Of a stretch of DNA of 64,000 bases, positions 40,674 through 52,410 are shown in pieces. The stretch is from Bubalus kerabau (Eukaryota > Chordata > Mammalia > Artiodactyla > Bovidae). The stretch is taken from positions 744,001-808,000 of the forward strand of contig NW_026577925.1 of NCBI RefSeq assembly GCF_029407905.1, given 5' to 3'. Within the stretch, counting starts at the first letter, position 1; each line of letters starts with the position of its first letter. The notes under the pieces are model-generated. The model worked only from the letters and a program-made list of their open reading frames with translations, was not told the DNA's origin and did not search any database. Both the position numbers and the translations under genes were made by a program.

Positions 40674-43600
40674 CTCCTCTCTCAGGAACATTCTTGGCTC
40701 CTATCGAGACACCTCTGTGCGTGTAGCTACACACGCAACGTAGGGGCAAAGGGAGCCAGATTCTTTCCGTGGGGTGCTGATGCTTTGTGGCAAAGCACCT
40801 GCTTGAGAATCCATCAGCTTACGCTTCCCTCGCCTTGACAGAGGTGTCATTGCTGTAGCCCTTGGCAGTTTGGAAAGAAGAGGACCCTTACCTTTCATAA
40901 AGTGGGCCCTTGTCCTAGTTTGAAAGGAAAGGCAAGAGCTGAGCTGAGGCCAATAAGGCGCCAGTCAAGCCTGACATATTCCCGAAGCCTGCTCCTTCAT
41001 GGAAAATAACGCTGTAATCTAGGAATGTCTCTGCAAGGCTGGCAAAGGGCAGTCAGGAGCCTGCACCCTGCCTCTGGAATTACCGACTTCTGAACAGATC
41101 TGGAGGTCTCCCTTAGGGGAAGCTAACCCATTCTTCCAAATAGAGGCTTCCAAACGCAGGCCACTTGGCTGCCTCTTGCTCTCTGAAGGAGGCCTGCTTT
41201 TCCCGCCTCCTATGAACCCCACATCCCAGCCTCTGGGAAAAGCGGATCTTGAAGATCTTTTCTCAGGGGTTGTTTCCACGGAGCTGGGGCCGAGCCTGGA
41301 GCCCCAAACGCACAGGGGAAGAAAAACCACATGGACAAGTCTTTGCTCTCTAGTAGAGCTCTAGTGAACTTCACTCTGTCAGGAATGTTCTTGTTTCCTA
41401 TGGAGACACCCCTGTCTGTGAAGCTGTGTACCAAACATGGAGACACAGAGTCTGATTCTCTCTGTGCAGCTTTGAAGCTGTCGTTCAAACAACAGCTTGA
41501 AAATCCATACAATGCTCTTCCTTACCCGTGACACAGTTCTCATTGCTATACCCCTTGGCAGTATTTAGAAATCCATACCCAAACCCTTCTCCTAGTAGGC
41601 CTGGGTCCTAGTTCGGAGAAGCACGCAATGGCGGAGCTGAGGCCAGTAAGGCACCAGTCAGGTCTCACACACTCTGGCAGCCTGATCGTCCAGGGAGACT
41701 AAGGCCTGTTGTGCCTTGCAGGAGGCTCGCTTGTGTTACCTCCTGTGAACTGCGTTTGCCAGCCTGGGGGAATAGCGGTCCCTGGAGATCTTTTCTCAGG
41801 GGCTCCTTCCCCTGAGCTGGGGCGGACCTCAGGGACCCAACTCACAGGGCAAGGCAAAACCATATGGACAGGTCTATGCTCTGTAGCAGACTTCTAGTGA
41901 ACCTCATCTCTCAGGAACACTCTTGGCTCCTATAGAGACACTTCTGTGTGTGAAGCTGCGTACCTAACATAGGGGCACAGAGAGCCTGATTCTCTCAGTT
42001 CATTTTGACCCTGTCGTTCAGAAAACAGCTTGAGAATCCATAAAATGCTCTCCCTTACCGCTGAGAGAATTCTCACTGCTGTAGCCCTTGGCACTTTGTA
42101 GAAATCCGCACCCAAACGCTTCTCCAAATAGGCCTGGGTCCTAGTTCGGAGGAACAGGCAATGGTGGAACTGAGGCCAGTAAGGCAACAGTCAGGTTTCA
42201 CACACTCTGGCAGCCTGCTCCTCCAGGGACAGTAAGGCCTCTTTTTCTCTGCAGGAGATTCGCTTGCCTTACTTCCTGTGAACAGCGTTTCCCAGCCTCA
42301 GCGAAGCGGTTCCTGGAGATCTTTTCTCAGGGACAGTTTCCCCGGAGGTGTGGCGGACCTCGGGGACCCAACTCACAGGGGAAGGAAAAACCACATGGAC
42401 AGGTCTATGATCTGTAGGAGAGGTTTAGTGAACCTAATCTCTCAGGAACATTCTTGGCTCCTATAGAGACAACTCTGTGTGTGAAGCTAAACTTCCAACA
42501 TTGGGGAACAGGGATCTTGGTTCTCTCCGTGGGGTGCTGATGCTTTGTAGTAAAGCACCTGCTTGAGAATCCATCCTCTTAGGCTTCCCTCGCTTTGACA
42601 GAGGTCTCATTGCTGTAGCCCTTGGCAGTTTCAAAGAAGAAGACCCTTACCCTTCATAAAGTAGGCCCTTGTCCTAGTTTGAATGGAAAGGCAATAGCTG
42701 AGCTGAGGCCAATAAGGAGCCAGTCCCCTCTGACACATTCCCGAAGCCTGCTCCTTCATGGAATATAACTCTAGAATGTTGGAATGTCTTTGCAAGGCTG
42801 GCAAAGGGCAGTCAGGAACCAGCACCCTGCCTCTGGAATTACCGACTTCTGAGCAGATCTGGAGGTCTCCTTTAGGAGAAGCTAACCCATTCCTTCCAAA
42901 TAGAGGCTTCAAAAGACAGGCAGGTTGGCTGCCTTTCGTGCCCGAAGGAGGCTTGCTTTTCTCTCCTCCTATGAACCCCAGTTCCCAGCCTCTGGGAAAA
43001 GCGTATCTTGAAGATATTTTCTCAGGGGTTGTTTCCACGGAGCTGGGGCCGAGCCCGGGGCCCAAAGGCACAGGGGAAGGCAAGACCACATGGACAGGTC
43101 TATGCTCTGTAGCAGACCTCTAGTGAACCTCATCTCTCAGGAGCATTCTTGGCTCCTACAGAGACACCTCTGTGTGTGAAGCTGCGTACCTAACATAGGG
43201 GCAGAGAGAGTCTGATTCTCTCTGTTCATTTTGACGCTGTCATTCAGAAAACAGCTTGAGAATCCATAAAATGCTCTCCCTTACCACCGAGAGAATTCTC
43301 ACTGCTGTAGCCCTTGGCACTTTGTAGAAATCTGCACCCAAACGCTTTTCCAAGTAGGCCTGGGTGCTAGCTCGGATGAACAGGCAATGGTGGAGCTGAG
43401 GCCAGTAAGGCAACAGTCAGGTTTCACACATTCTGGCAGCCTGCTCCTCCAGGGACTGTAAGGCCTCTTTTACTCTGCAGGAGATTCGCTTGCCTTACTT
43501 CATGTGAACAGCATTTCCCAGCCTCAGCGAAGCGGTTCCTGGAGATCTTTTCTCAGGGACAGTTTCCCCGGAGGTGTGGCGGACCTCGAGGACCCAACTC

Positions 43601-44884
43601 ACAGGGGAAGGCAAAACCACATGGACAGGTCTATGCTCTGTAGGAGAGGTTTAGTGAACCTAATCTCTCAGGAACATTCTTGGCTCCTATCGAGACACCT
43701 CTGTGCGTGTAGCTACACACGCAACGTAGGGGCAAAGGGAGCCAGATTCTTTCCGTGGGGTGCTGATGCTTTGTGGCAAAGCACCTGCTTGAGAATCCAT
43801 CAGCTTACGCTTCCCTCGCCTTGACAGAGGTCTCATTGCTGTAGTCCTTGGCAGTTTGGAAAGAAGCAGACCCTTACCCTTCACCAAGTAGGCCCTTGTC
43901 CTTGTTTGAATGGAAAGGCAGTAGCTGAGCTGAGGCCAGTAAGGCGCCAGTCAAGTCTGACATATTTCCGATGCCTGCTCCTTCATGGAAAATAACGTTA
44001 GAATCTGGGAATGTCTTTGCAAGGCTGGCAAAGGGCAGTCAGGAACCTCGACCCTGCCTCTGGAATTTCTATCTTCTCAGCACATCTGGCGGTCTCGGTC
44101 AGGAGAAACTAACCCATTCCTTGCAAATATAGGCTTCCAAACACAGGCCAGTTGGCTGTCTCTTCTTGCCGAAGGAAGCTTGCTTATCCCACCTCCTGCG
44201 AACTCCGCTTCCCAGCCTGGGGGATAAGAGGTTCTTGGAGATCTTTTCTCAGAGGCTGTTTCCACGGAGCAGGGGCCGATCCCGGAGACCCACATGCACA
44301 GGGGAAGGGAAAACCGCATGGATAAGTCTTTGCTCTCTAGGAGTACTCTAGTGAACCTCACTCTATGGGGAATGTTCTTGGCTCCAATGGGGACATCTCT
44401 GTGTGGGAAGCTGCATAGCCAACATAGAGACACAGAGACCTGATTCTCTCTGTGCAGCTTTGACGCTGTCGTTCAAACAACAAATTGAGAATCCACACAA
44501 TGCTCTCCCTTACCACTGAGAGAGTTATCATTGCTGTAGCCCTTCGCAGTTTCTGGAAATCGGCACACAAACACTTCTCCAAGTAGGCCTGGGTTCAAGT
44601 TCAGATGAACATGCAATAGCGGAGCTGAGGCCAGTAAGGCACCAGTCAGGTGTCACACACTCTGGCAGCCTGCTCCTCCAGGGACAGTAAGGCCTCTATT
44701 TCCCTTCAGGAGGCTCGCTTGCCTTACTTCCTGTGAACAGCGTTTCCCAGCCTGGGCGGAAAGCAGTTCCTGGAGATCTTTTCTCAGGGGCTGTTTCCCC
44801 GGAGTTGGGGCGGACCTCGGGGACCCAACTCACAGGGGAAGGCAAAACCAAATGGACAGGTCTATGCTCTGTAGGAGATCTCTA

Positions 44885-44890
44885 GTGAAC
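44885..44890. other. Target-site duplication, LTR copy 2, left
   Basis: gtgaac, identical to the flank of copy 1, offset 5521. Confidence 0.9.
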
Positions 44891-46188
44891 TGCCGGGGTC
44901 CAGCCCCAGCTGATCCAGGGTATTCAAAGCAGAGACGGCGTAGGCGAGGGTCAGGGAACAACTGCTTAATTAAACGTTAATTAAGGATATAAAGAGTAAT
45001 AAAATGAGGATAGCTCAGTAGGAAAATTCAGTGGAGAAAAGAGGCTGAGTAGCTTGGTTTACGTGGGGGACCAATAAAACTTCAAGACAAGAAGCTTGCG
45101 CCACTTACGTAGGCCGCAGGCGTCCTTCCGTTCTCCCGAAGGAGAGGAGACACTGAGGCCTCCCCGGTCGGATCTTAGAAGCCCAGGCAAAATTAGTAAG
45201 CTTGGTGGATTCCGCGCTCCAGATGGAGACTCAACCAGAGTGAGAGAGAGAGAGAGACATGGGGAGACCAGTATTTCGAGAAACTGATCCCAATTCTTTA
45301 TTTTCCATGGTCTACTTTTATACACTGAGATGTTATGCAAAAGTCACGTGGGGTCAGCAGTCCTGACTTTTATCAAAGTCAGGTGCTTCATACAAAAGTA
45401 TACAGAGGTCTTAGGGGTGTTACATCATCTTCTGGCCGGGGGGCCTGCTGACAATTTACGACCCTCTCCTTGTGACAGCGGTCAGTCAACCAGGACACTT
45501 ATTTCTCCAGGGGTGATTATTCTTAAAACAGACGCCACCCAAATAAAGTTACATTCCTATAGGGTGAGGGTGTAGTGGGTTTTAGTTAAGGAAAGAATTT
45601 ACTTAGCCTAAGGTCTAACGTGATTTATATCAAAGGTTAATACTTATTTCTTCTATATATTCATTAATGTGTAGAAGGGCAGGGGATGTGGAGACTTAGC
45701 AGTAAACATCAGCTCAACAAATGAAAAACCCTTCACCAATATGATTTCTAATCAGCCCATTATACTTATACTAATAATTTTCTAACTTTTCTAAGGAACC
45801 TGTTTTTAGAAGGTTTAAAGCATCTCGTGCCTCTCATGGTTGGGAGGCTGTGAGCAATCACATGTGGCCGGACAAGCCTGTCAGGCAGGCTGGAGAACCT
45901 TCAGAGGAGTTTGTAGGTTAAAACACTCTTGTCACACCCAGGGGTTTTTATCAACTGGAGCTCTAGGTTAACTCCTTCTCCGAAAGAGGTGGTGGGGGAC
46001 AGCCCCCCGTAAAGTCAGAGGTGTAGGTGAGAGCACAAAGTAGTAAGGTAGGCAGGCTCTGGTTATGGGGGTAGATGCTCGAGGATTTCCAGGGGGACTC
46101 CTGAGGCTCGATCCCACCTTTGCGTATGTCGAGCCTCCTTCCTCATGACCTTTGCCATGGGCGGAGTGCCTCACTCTGGCCCCCAACA
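44891..46188 (-). mobile_element. Solo LTR, class II (ERVK-like), copy 2 made by segmental duplication
   Basis: The same 1298-bp LTR as at 39370-40667 with only three differences seen over its length (about 99.8% identical). It is flanked by the same 6-bp gtgaac repeats (44885-44890 and 46189-46194) in the same place of the same repeat unit. Shared flanks show it was copied with its surroundings and did not insert independently. The sequence between the two LTRs is tandem repeat, not provirus. Confidence 0.9.
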
Positions 46189-46194
46189 GTGAAC
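46189..46194. other. Target-site duplication, LTR copy 2, right
   Basis: gtgaac, directly after the terminal CA of the second LTR. Confidence 0.9.
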
Positions 46195-49100
46195 CTCCTC
46201 TCTCAGAAACATTCTTGGCTCCTATCGAGACACCTCTGTGCGTGTAGCTACACACGCAACGTAGGGGCAAAGGGAGCCAGATTCTTTCCGTGGGGTGCTG
46301 ATGCTTTGTGGCAAAGCACCTGCTTGAGAATCCATCAGCTTATGCTTCCCTCGCCTTGACAGAGGTCTCATTGCTATAGCCCTTGGCAGTTTGGAAAGAA
46401 GAGGACCCTTACCTTTCATAAAGTGGGACCTTGTCCTAGTTTGAAAGGAAAGGCAAGAGCTGAGCTGAGGCCAATAAGGCGCCAGTCAAGTCTGACATAT
46501 TCCCGAAGCCTGCTCCTTCATGGAAAATAACGCTGTAATCTAGGAATGTCTCTGCAAGGCTGGCAAAGGGCAGTCAGGAGCCTGCACCCTGCCTCTGGAA
46601 TTACCGACTTCTGAACAGATCTGGAGGTCTCCCTTAGGGGAAGCTAACCCATTCTTCCAAATAGAGGCTTCCAAACGCAGGCCACTTGGCTGCCTCTTGC
46701 TCTCTGAAGGAGGCCTGCTTTTCCCGCCTCCTATGAACCCCACATCCCAGCCTCTGGGAAAAGCGGATCTTGAAGATCTTTTCTCAGGGGTTGTTTCCAC
46801 GGAGCTGGGGCCGAGCCTGGAGCCCCAAACGCACAGGGGAAGAAAAACCACATGGACAAGTCTTTGCTCTCTAGGAGAGCTCTAGTGAACTTCACTCTGT
46901 CAGGAACGTTCTTGTTTCCTATGGAGACACCCCTGTCTGTGAAGCTGTGTACCGAACATGGAGACACAGAGTCTGATTCTCTCTGTGCAGCTTTGAAGCT
47001 GTCGTTCAAACAACAGCTTGAAAATCCATACAATGCTCTTCCTTACCCGTGACACAGTTCTCATTGCTATACCCCTTGGCAGTATTTAGAAATCCATACC
47101 CAAACCCTTCTCCTAGTAGGCCTGGGTCCTAGTTCGGAGAAGCACGCAATGGCGGAGCTGAGGCCAGTAAGGCACCAGTCAGGTCTCACACACTCTGGCA
47201 GCCTGATCATCCAGGGAGACTAAGGCCTGTTGTGCCTTGCAGGAGGCTCGCTTGTGTTACCTCCTGTGAACTGCGTTTGCCAGCCTGGGGGAATAGCGGT
47301 CCCTGGAGATCTTTTCTCAGGGGCTCCTTCCCCTGAGCTGGGGCGGACCTCAGGGACCCAACTCACAGGGCAAGGCAAAACCATATGGACAGGTCTATGC
47401 TCTGTAGCAGACTTCTAGTGAACCTCATCTCTCAGGAACATTCTTGGCTCCTATAGAGACACTTCTGTGTGTGAAGCTGCGTACCTAACATAGGGGCACA
47501 GAGAGCCTGATTCTCTCAGTTCATTTTGACCCTGTCGTTCAGAAAACAGCTTGAGAATCCATAAAATGCTCTCCCTTACCGCTGAGAGAATTCTCACTGC
47601 TGTAGCCCTTGGCACTTTGTAGAAATCCGCACCCAAACGCTTCTCCAAATAGGCCTGGGTCCTAGTTCGGAGGAACAGGCAATGGTGGAACTGAGGCCAG
47701 TAAGGCAACAGTCAGGTTTCACACACTCTGGCAGCCTGCTCCTCCAGGGACAGTAAGGCCTCTTTTTCTCTGCAGGAGATTCGCTTGCCTTACTTCCTGT
47801 GAACAGCGTTTCCCAGCCTCAGCGAAGCGGTTCCTGGAGATCTTTTCTCAGGGACAGTTTCCCCGGAGGTGTGGCGGACCTCGAGGACCCAACTCACAGG
47901 GGAAGGAAAAACCACATGGACAGGTCTATGCTCTGTAGTAGAGGTTTAGTGAACCTAATCTCTCAGGAACATTCTTGGCTCCTATAGAGACAACTCTGTG
48001 TGTGAAGCTAAACTTCCAACATTGGGGAACAGGGATCTTGGTTCTCTCCGTGGGGTGCTGATGCTTTGTAGTAAAGCACCTGCTTGAGAATCCATCCTCT
48101 TAGGCTTCCCTCGCTTTGACAGAGGTCTCATTGCTGTAGCCCTTGGCAGTTTCAAAGAAGAAGACCCTTACCCTTCATAAAGTAGGCCCTTGTCCTAGTT
48201 TGAATGGAAAGGCAATAGCTGAGCTGAGGCCAATAAGGAGCCAGTCCCCTCTGACACATTCCCGAAGCCTGCTCCTTCATGGAATATAACTCTAGAATCT
48301 TGGAATGTCTTTGCAAGGCTGGCAAAGGGCAGTCAGGAACCAGCACCCTGCCTCTGGAATTACCGACTTCTGAGCAGATCTGGAGGTCTCCTTTAGGAGA
48401 AGCTAACCCATTCCTTCCAAATAGAGGCTTCAAAAGACAGGCAGGTTGGCTGCCTTTCGTGCCCGAAGGAGGCTTGCTTTTCTCTCCTCCTATGAACCCC
48501 AGTTCCCAGCCTCTGGGAAAAGCGTATCTTGAAGATATTTTCTCAGGGGTTGTTTCCACGGAGCTGGGGCCGAACCCGGGGCCCAAAGGCACAGGGGAAG
48601 GCAAGACCACATGGACAGGTCTATGCTCTGTAGCAGACCTCTAGTGAACCTCATCTCTCAGGAGCATTCTTGGCTCCTACAGAGACACCTCTGTGTGTGA
48701 AGCTGCGTACCTAACATAGGGGCAGAGAGAGCCTGATTCTCTCTGTTCATTTTGACGCTGTCATTCAGAAAACAGCTTGAGAATCCATAAAATGCTCTCC
48801 CTTACCACTGAGAGAATTCTCACTGCTGTAGCCCTTGGCACTTTGTAGAAATCTGCACCCAAACGCTTTTCCAAGTAGGCCTGGGTGCTAGCTCGGATGA
48901 ACAGGCAATGGTGGAGCTGAGGCCAGTAAGGCAACAGTCAGGTTTCACACATTCTGGCAGCCTGCTCCTCCAGGGACTGTAAGGCCTCTTTTACTCTGCA
49001 GGAGATTCGCTTGCCTTACTTCCTGTGAACAGCATTTCCCAGCCTCGGCGAAGCGGTTCCTGGAGATCTTTTCTCAGGGACAGTTTCCCCGGAGGTGTGG

Positions 49101-50289
49101 CGGACCTCGAGGACCCAACTCACAGGGGAAGGCAAAACCACATGGACAGGTCTATGCTCTGTAGGAGAGGTTTAGTGAACCTAATCTCTCAGGAACATTC
49201 TTGGCTCCTATAGAGACAACTCTGTGTGTGAAGCTACACTCCCAACATTGGTGCACAGGGAGCTTGATTCTCTCCGTGGGGTGCTGATGCTTTGTGGCAA
49301 AGCACCTGCTTGAGAATCCATCCTCTTAGGCTTCCCTCACCTTGACAGAGGTCTCATTGCTGTAGCCCTTGGCAGTTTGCAAAGAAGAAGACCCTTACCC
49401 TTCATAAAGTAGGGCCTTGTCCTAGTTTGAATGGAAAGGCAATAGCTGAGCTGAGGTCAATAAGGAGCCAGTCCCGTCTGACACATTCCCGAAGCCTGCT
49501 CCTTCATGGAAAATAACTCTAGAATCTAGGAATATCTTTGCAAGGCTAGCAAAGGGCAGTCAGGAACCAGTACCCTGCCTCTGGAGTTACCGACTTCTGA
49601 GCAGATCTGGAGGTCTCCTTTAGGAGAAGCTAACCCATTCCTTCCAAATAGAGGCTTCAAAACACAGGCAGGTGGGCTGCCTTTTTGTTCCCGATGGAGG
49701 CGTGCTTTTCTCTCCTCCTACGAACCCCGGTTCCCAGACACTGGGAAAAGTGGATCTTGAAGATATTTTCTCAGGGGTTGTTTCTACGGAGCTGGGGCCG
49801 AGCCTGGAGACCCAAAGGCACAGGGGAAGGCAAGACCACATGGACAAGCCTTTGCTCTTTAGTATAGCTCTAATGAACCTCACTCTGTCAGGATCTTTCT
49901 TGATTCCTACGGAGACACACCTGTGTGTGAAGCTGCGGGCACAGAGAGCCTGATTACCCCTGTGCAGCGCTGAGTCTAGGCGGCTAAACAACAGCTTGGG
50001 AATGCAGCCTGGGGCGCTTCCATTCCCTCGGACAGAGCTCTCCTTGCGGTAGGCCTAGGTAGTTTGCATACAATGGGGCCCTAAGCCCTCTGCAAGTTGG
50101 CCTGGCTCCTAGGTCCAAAGGGCAGGCCAGAGCGGAGCTGAGGCTGTCAGGCTCCAGACACATCTCCCATACTCCTACATCCTGCTCCTACCCGGGCGTG
50201 AACGCTAGAAGCTGGGAAGGTACCTGGACCGTGCAGGGGCGGGGCGAACGCGGGCTGCGTGGGGCGGGGGTCGGCTTCTGGCGGGGGTG

Positions 50290-50600
50290 GGGGCGGGCTT
50301 CCCAGTTGTGCTCTCGGAGGTGGACACTGAGGCTGAAAACACCCCGGGAGCGCACCCGGGACTGGGTAAACCCGGGCTGCGCGGGTCGAGATTCCGATGG
50401 CTTTAGGTGGGAGTCGGTCCCAGTTGTGCTCCCGGGGGTCGCCACTGCGGCTGGGATCGCGCAGGGAGCGCGGCAGGGGCGGGGCTAACCCTGGCGGCGC
50501 GGGGCGGGGGTCGGCTCATGGGGGGGATGGGGAGGGGTTCCCAGTTGCGCTCTCGGGGGTTGCAACTGCGGCTGGGAACGCCCATTTCGTCCGCTCCTGG
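50290..50600 (+). repeat. ~118-bp GC-rich minisatellite, copy 1
   Basis: Three imperfect units marked by cccagttg(t/c)gctc(t/c)cgg and a following actgcggctggga. Diverged between units, with spacings of about 117-120 bp. Confidence 0.7.
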
Positions 50601-50648
50601 GTCCCCAAGGATCGCCATCCCGTGGGTGCAGCGGAGGGCTGCGGACCA

Positions 50649-50657
50649 CAGGTAAGG
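50649..50657 (+). promoter_or_regulatory. Candidate splice donor, CpG unit copy 1
   Basis: CAG|GTAAGG, a near-ideal 5' splice site just 3' of the CpG-rich part; also present in copy 2 at 54965-54973. No acceptor can be assigned by eye. Confidence 0.4.
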
Positions 50658-50959
50658 GAACTGGGACTGCGTGGAGCAGGGAACCAAGTATTCCGCCGTC
50701 TGTTGGCACATTCTCGGAGCTCCCCAACCTGGCGGTCGCAGAAAAGCCTTGCCTTTGGGGTCAAGGCCTTTACCGCTCCACCCCTCTGCTGAAAAATCTC
50801 AGAGTCTGTGCGGTTCTTCCAAGCAGCCTTGTCTCCGCTGGAAGTCCAAGGGACAGAACACTGAACTCTGGCCGGCTGGCCCAGCCCTGCTTCTGGCACT
50901 TTGTAAGCCTGCGGGCCCTTGAGCACCTGCTGGGATGGGAAAGGGATGGGTCCATGGAT

Positions 50960-50986
50960 TGCACCCTAGAAACTTAGTAGGGTGCA
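50960..50986. repeat. Perfect 9-bp inverted repeat in CpG unit copy 1 only
   Basis: tgcacccta (50960-50968) and tagggtgca (50978-50986) around a 9-nt loop. It is created by a ~35-bp insertion absent from copy 2, where gcaccct continues directly to ggtggccgcc. Confidence 0.8.
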
Positions 50987-51106
50987 TGGATTTCAAACCC
51001 TGGTGGCCGCCCAGGCAGCAAAGAAGGGGGTGGGCACCTTGCTGCCCTTTCATGGCAGAATCTGTGGTTGTCCAGCTGCGTGGGCCTTTTCATGAGGACC
51101 CTGTGC

Positions 51107-51112
51107 AATAAA
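51107..51112 (+). terminator. Polyadenylation signal, CpG unit copy 1
   Basis: AATAAA in the context ctgtgcaataaagg, followed by a GT-rich stretch (gtttggtgttttgg) that fits a downstream element. Confidence 0.5.
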
Positions 51113-51283
51113 GGTTTGGTGTTTTGGAACTGAAGAGTTAGAACGTGTAAAAGCTTTAAATTATGTGGTGGTGTAATTAAAAAACAAAACAAAACCAAGC
51201 TCCAAGTGTTTTGCAAATGGAGGTTTAAATATTGAAGGACTGTATTCCTTGCACTGTGGCATTCTATCAAGAAGTGTGCAGGA

Positions 51284-51297
51284 TTTTTTTTTTTTTT
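51284..51297. repeat. Poly-T tract
   Basis: An uninterrupted T run; it could be the tail of a degraded minus-strand retroposon, but no body is recognised. Confidence 0.7.
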
Positions 51298-52387
51298 AAG
51301 AAAAGTGTTCGAAGTGAGGGAAACAGGAAACCCAGAGGTGCCCCTGTATTTTGGGGAAGGCCTTAGGAGGTCACTTGGAAATGCTGCTGGCTGTGCGGGA
51401 GCAGGACAGATGGGCTGTGCAGGCTTGCCCTTTGCATGGATGTTCTTGTGTGTGGAAACCCAGCTCGGAGCCATCTCCTGATGTGTAAGAATTTCGCAGA
51501 CAAACCTTGAGCTAAGCAATGCATTTTTTCCTAAGAAAATGTTTGTCTTAAGCGATGTAAATATCCTATGTATTTCCACTAGACTCTGGCTTCAGGTCGG
51601 TTCCCCCAAAAGGCTCAGAAGCGATTTGAACAAAACAGCATGTTTTCCTCCTAGCTTGTTCTCCTTATCTATGTTAAGGAAATGATATATTTGCCTGCAA
51701 TACTGCCTTTCTTCAAGATTCATGTCAATCAAGTTTTGGCCCGGGATGACTCACCTGCTGCCAATATTATCTCAATGCATGTCGTGGGGGAGGGGCCTGG
51801 TGCCATTCCCTGAAACAGTTCCTTTCTTTCTTTAGCTGACTGCTAGTGCCTGTAGAATATCTAGCTAAAGACCAGCAGGGGGTACTCTTACTACCCACCC
51901 CCCACCCCGCCTCGAGTCTAAGTCAGCAGCTTTCTCTATCTCTTTAATACTTTAATAACACTTGATGACACAAAAGCTCTGAGCGATCAAATCATATCAA
52001 ATCTTCATTTCAGATTGAAGATGCATTCCATGGTATTGCCATCTTAAGTCTTTCCATCGTTATGGAATATCTGTCCATGTATTCAGGATAGTTTTCAGCC
52101 AGGGTGTATAATTTCCAGTGTGCCAGTCTTGTCATCCTCGTTACATCCATGGCAAAGTGTTTTATTCATGTTGATATTATTGAAAGGGAATTTTTTAAAA
52201 TTCCTTTTCAGATTATTATCTGCTAATGTATACAGATAAAACTGTGTAATCATTCATTTTTATCAGTTTGGACAGCTTGATAGTTGTCTTTAATTTCTTT
52301 ACTTTCTGACACTTTAAGATTATCCTGGGACACATATGTAATGCCTCACCCCTAAATTCAGACATGTGTTCAAAGAACTTCTGTCCT

Positions 52388-52410
52388 TTTATTTATTTAT
52401 TTATTTATTC
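52388..52410. repeat. (ATTT)n microsatellite
   Basis: About six tandem ttta units after cttctgtcct. Confidence 0.9.

Larger units (their letters stand above)
38240..43760 (+). repeat. 5521-bp tandem duplication, copy 1
   Basis: From about 38240 the sequence recurs 5521 bp downstream with very few differences, roughly 99% identical by eye, covering seven to eight units of the unnamed family and the solo LTR. The left breakpoint is near gtgctgatgctttg. The last ~75 bp (43685-43760) do not match the equivalent place in copy 2; instead they match the unit just after the LTR (40691-40767). Confidence 0.9.
43761..49206 (+). repeat. 5521-bp tandem duplication, copy 2
   Basis: Near-identical to copy 1 at a constant offset of 5521 with no visible net indels. 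It contains the second LTR and ends around 49206, after which units diverge. Small differences include 39543 c versus 45064 t, 40371 a versus 45892 g and 40606 c versus 46127 t. Confidence 0.9.
36884..50217. repeat. Unnamed tandem repeat family, alternating ~696- and ~533-bp units
   Basis: Units share the start tct(a/t)tgctctgtaggag. Starts: 36884, 37574, 38110, 38806, 39340, 41340, 41873, 42404, 43099, 43630, 44327, 44861, 46861, 47394, 47925, 48620, 49151 and 49849, with a partial unit to 50217. Spacings alternate ~690-698 and ~531-536 bp, except for two short units in a row at 41340 and 41873 (and again at 46861 and 47394). The 39340 and 44861 units are each lengthened by a 1298-bp LTR plus 6 bp. 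Long units hold an extra ~160 bp segment around the ctgctccttcatgga and gctaacccattc motifs. Outer units (36884, 37574 and after 49849) are clearly more diverged than central ones. Open frames here repeat with the unit and are not genes. I do not recognise the family and cannot link it to satellite I by eye. Confidence 0.85.
50218..51120 (+). other. CpG-rich unit copy 1: possible non-coding transcript with promoter-like CpG island
   Basis: An abrupt change at ~50218 from the unnamed tandem family to very GC- and CpG-rich sequence (gcaggggcggggcgaac and similar GC-box-like strings, ~50230-50600). It contains about three units of a ~118-bp repeat marked by cccagttgtgctctcgg at ~50300, 50418 and 50538. 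This is followed by a good splice-donor match (cacag|gtaagg, donor GT at 50652), then ~450 bp of moderate GC ending in AATAAA at 51107. Orientation is inferred from donor plus poly(A) signal. Frames present here are not conserved in the second copy, so I regard it as non-coding. A second copy lies at 54420-55403. I do not recognise a parent gene. It could also be a GC-rich macrosatellite piece that is never transcribed. Confidence 0.5.

Noticed and set aside
39370..46188. A provirus with paired LTRs
   Set aside because: The space between the LTRs is the tandem family; each LTR has its own identical gtgaac flanks, so these are duplicated solo LTRs.
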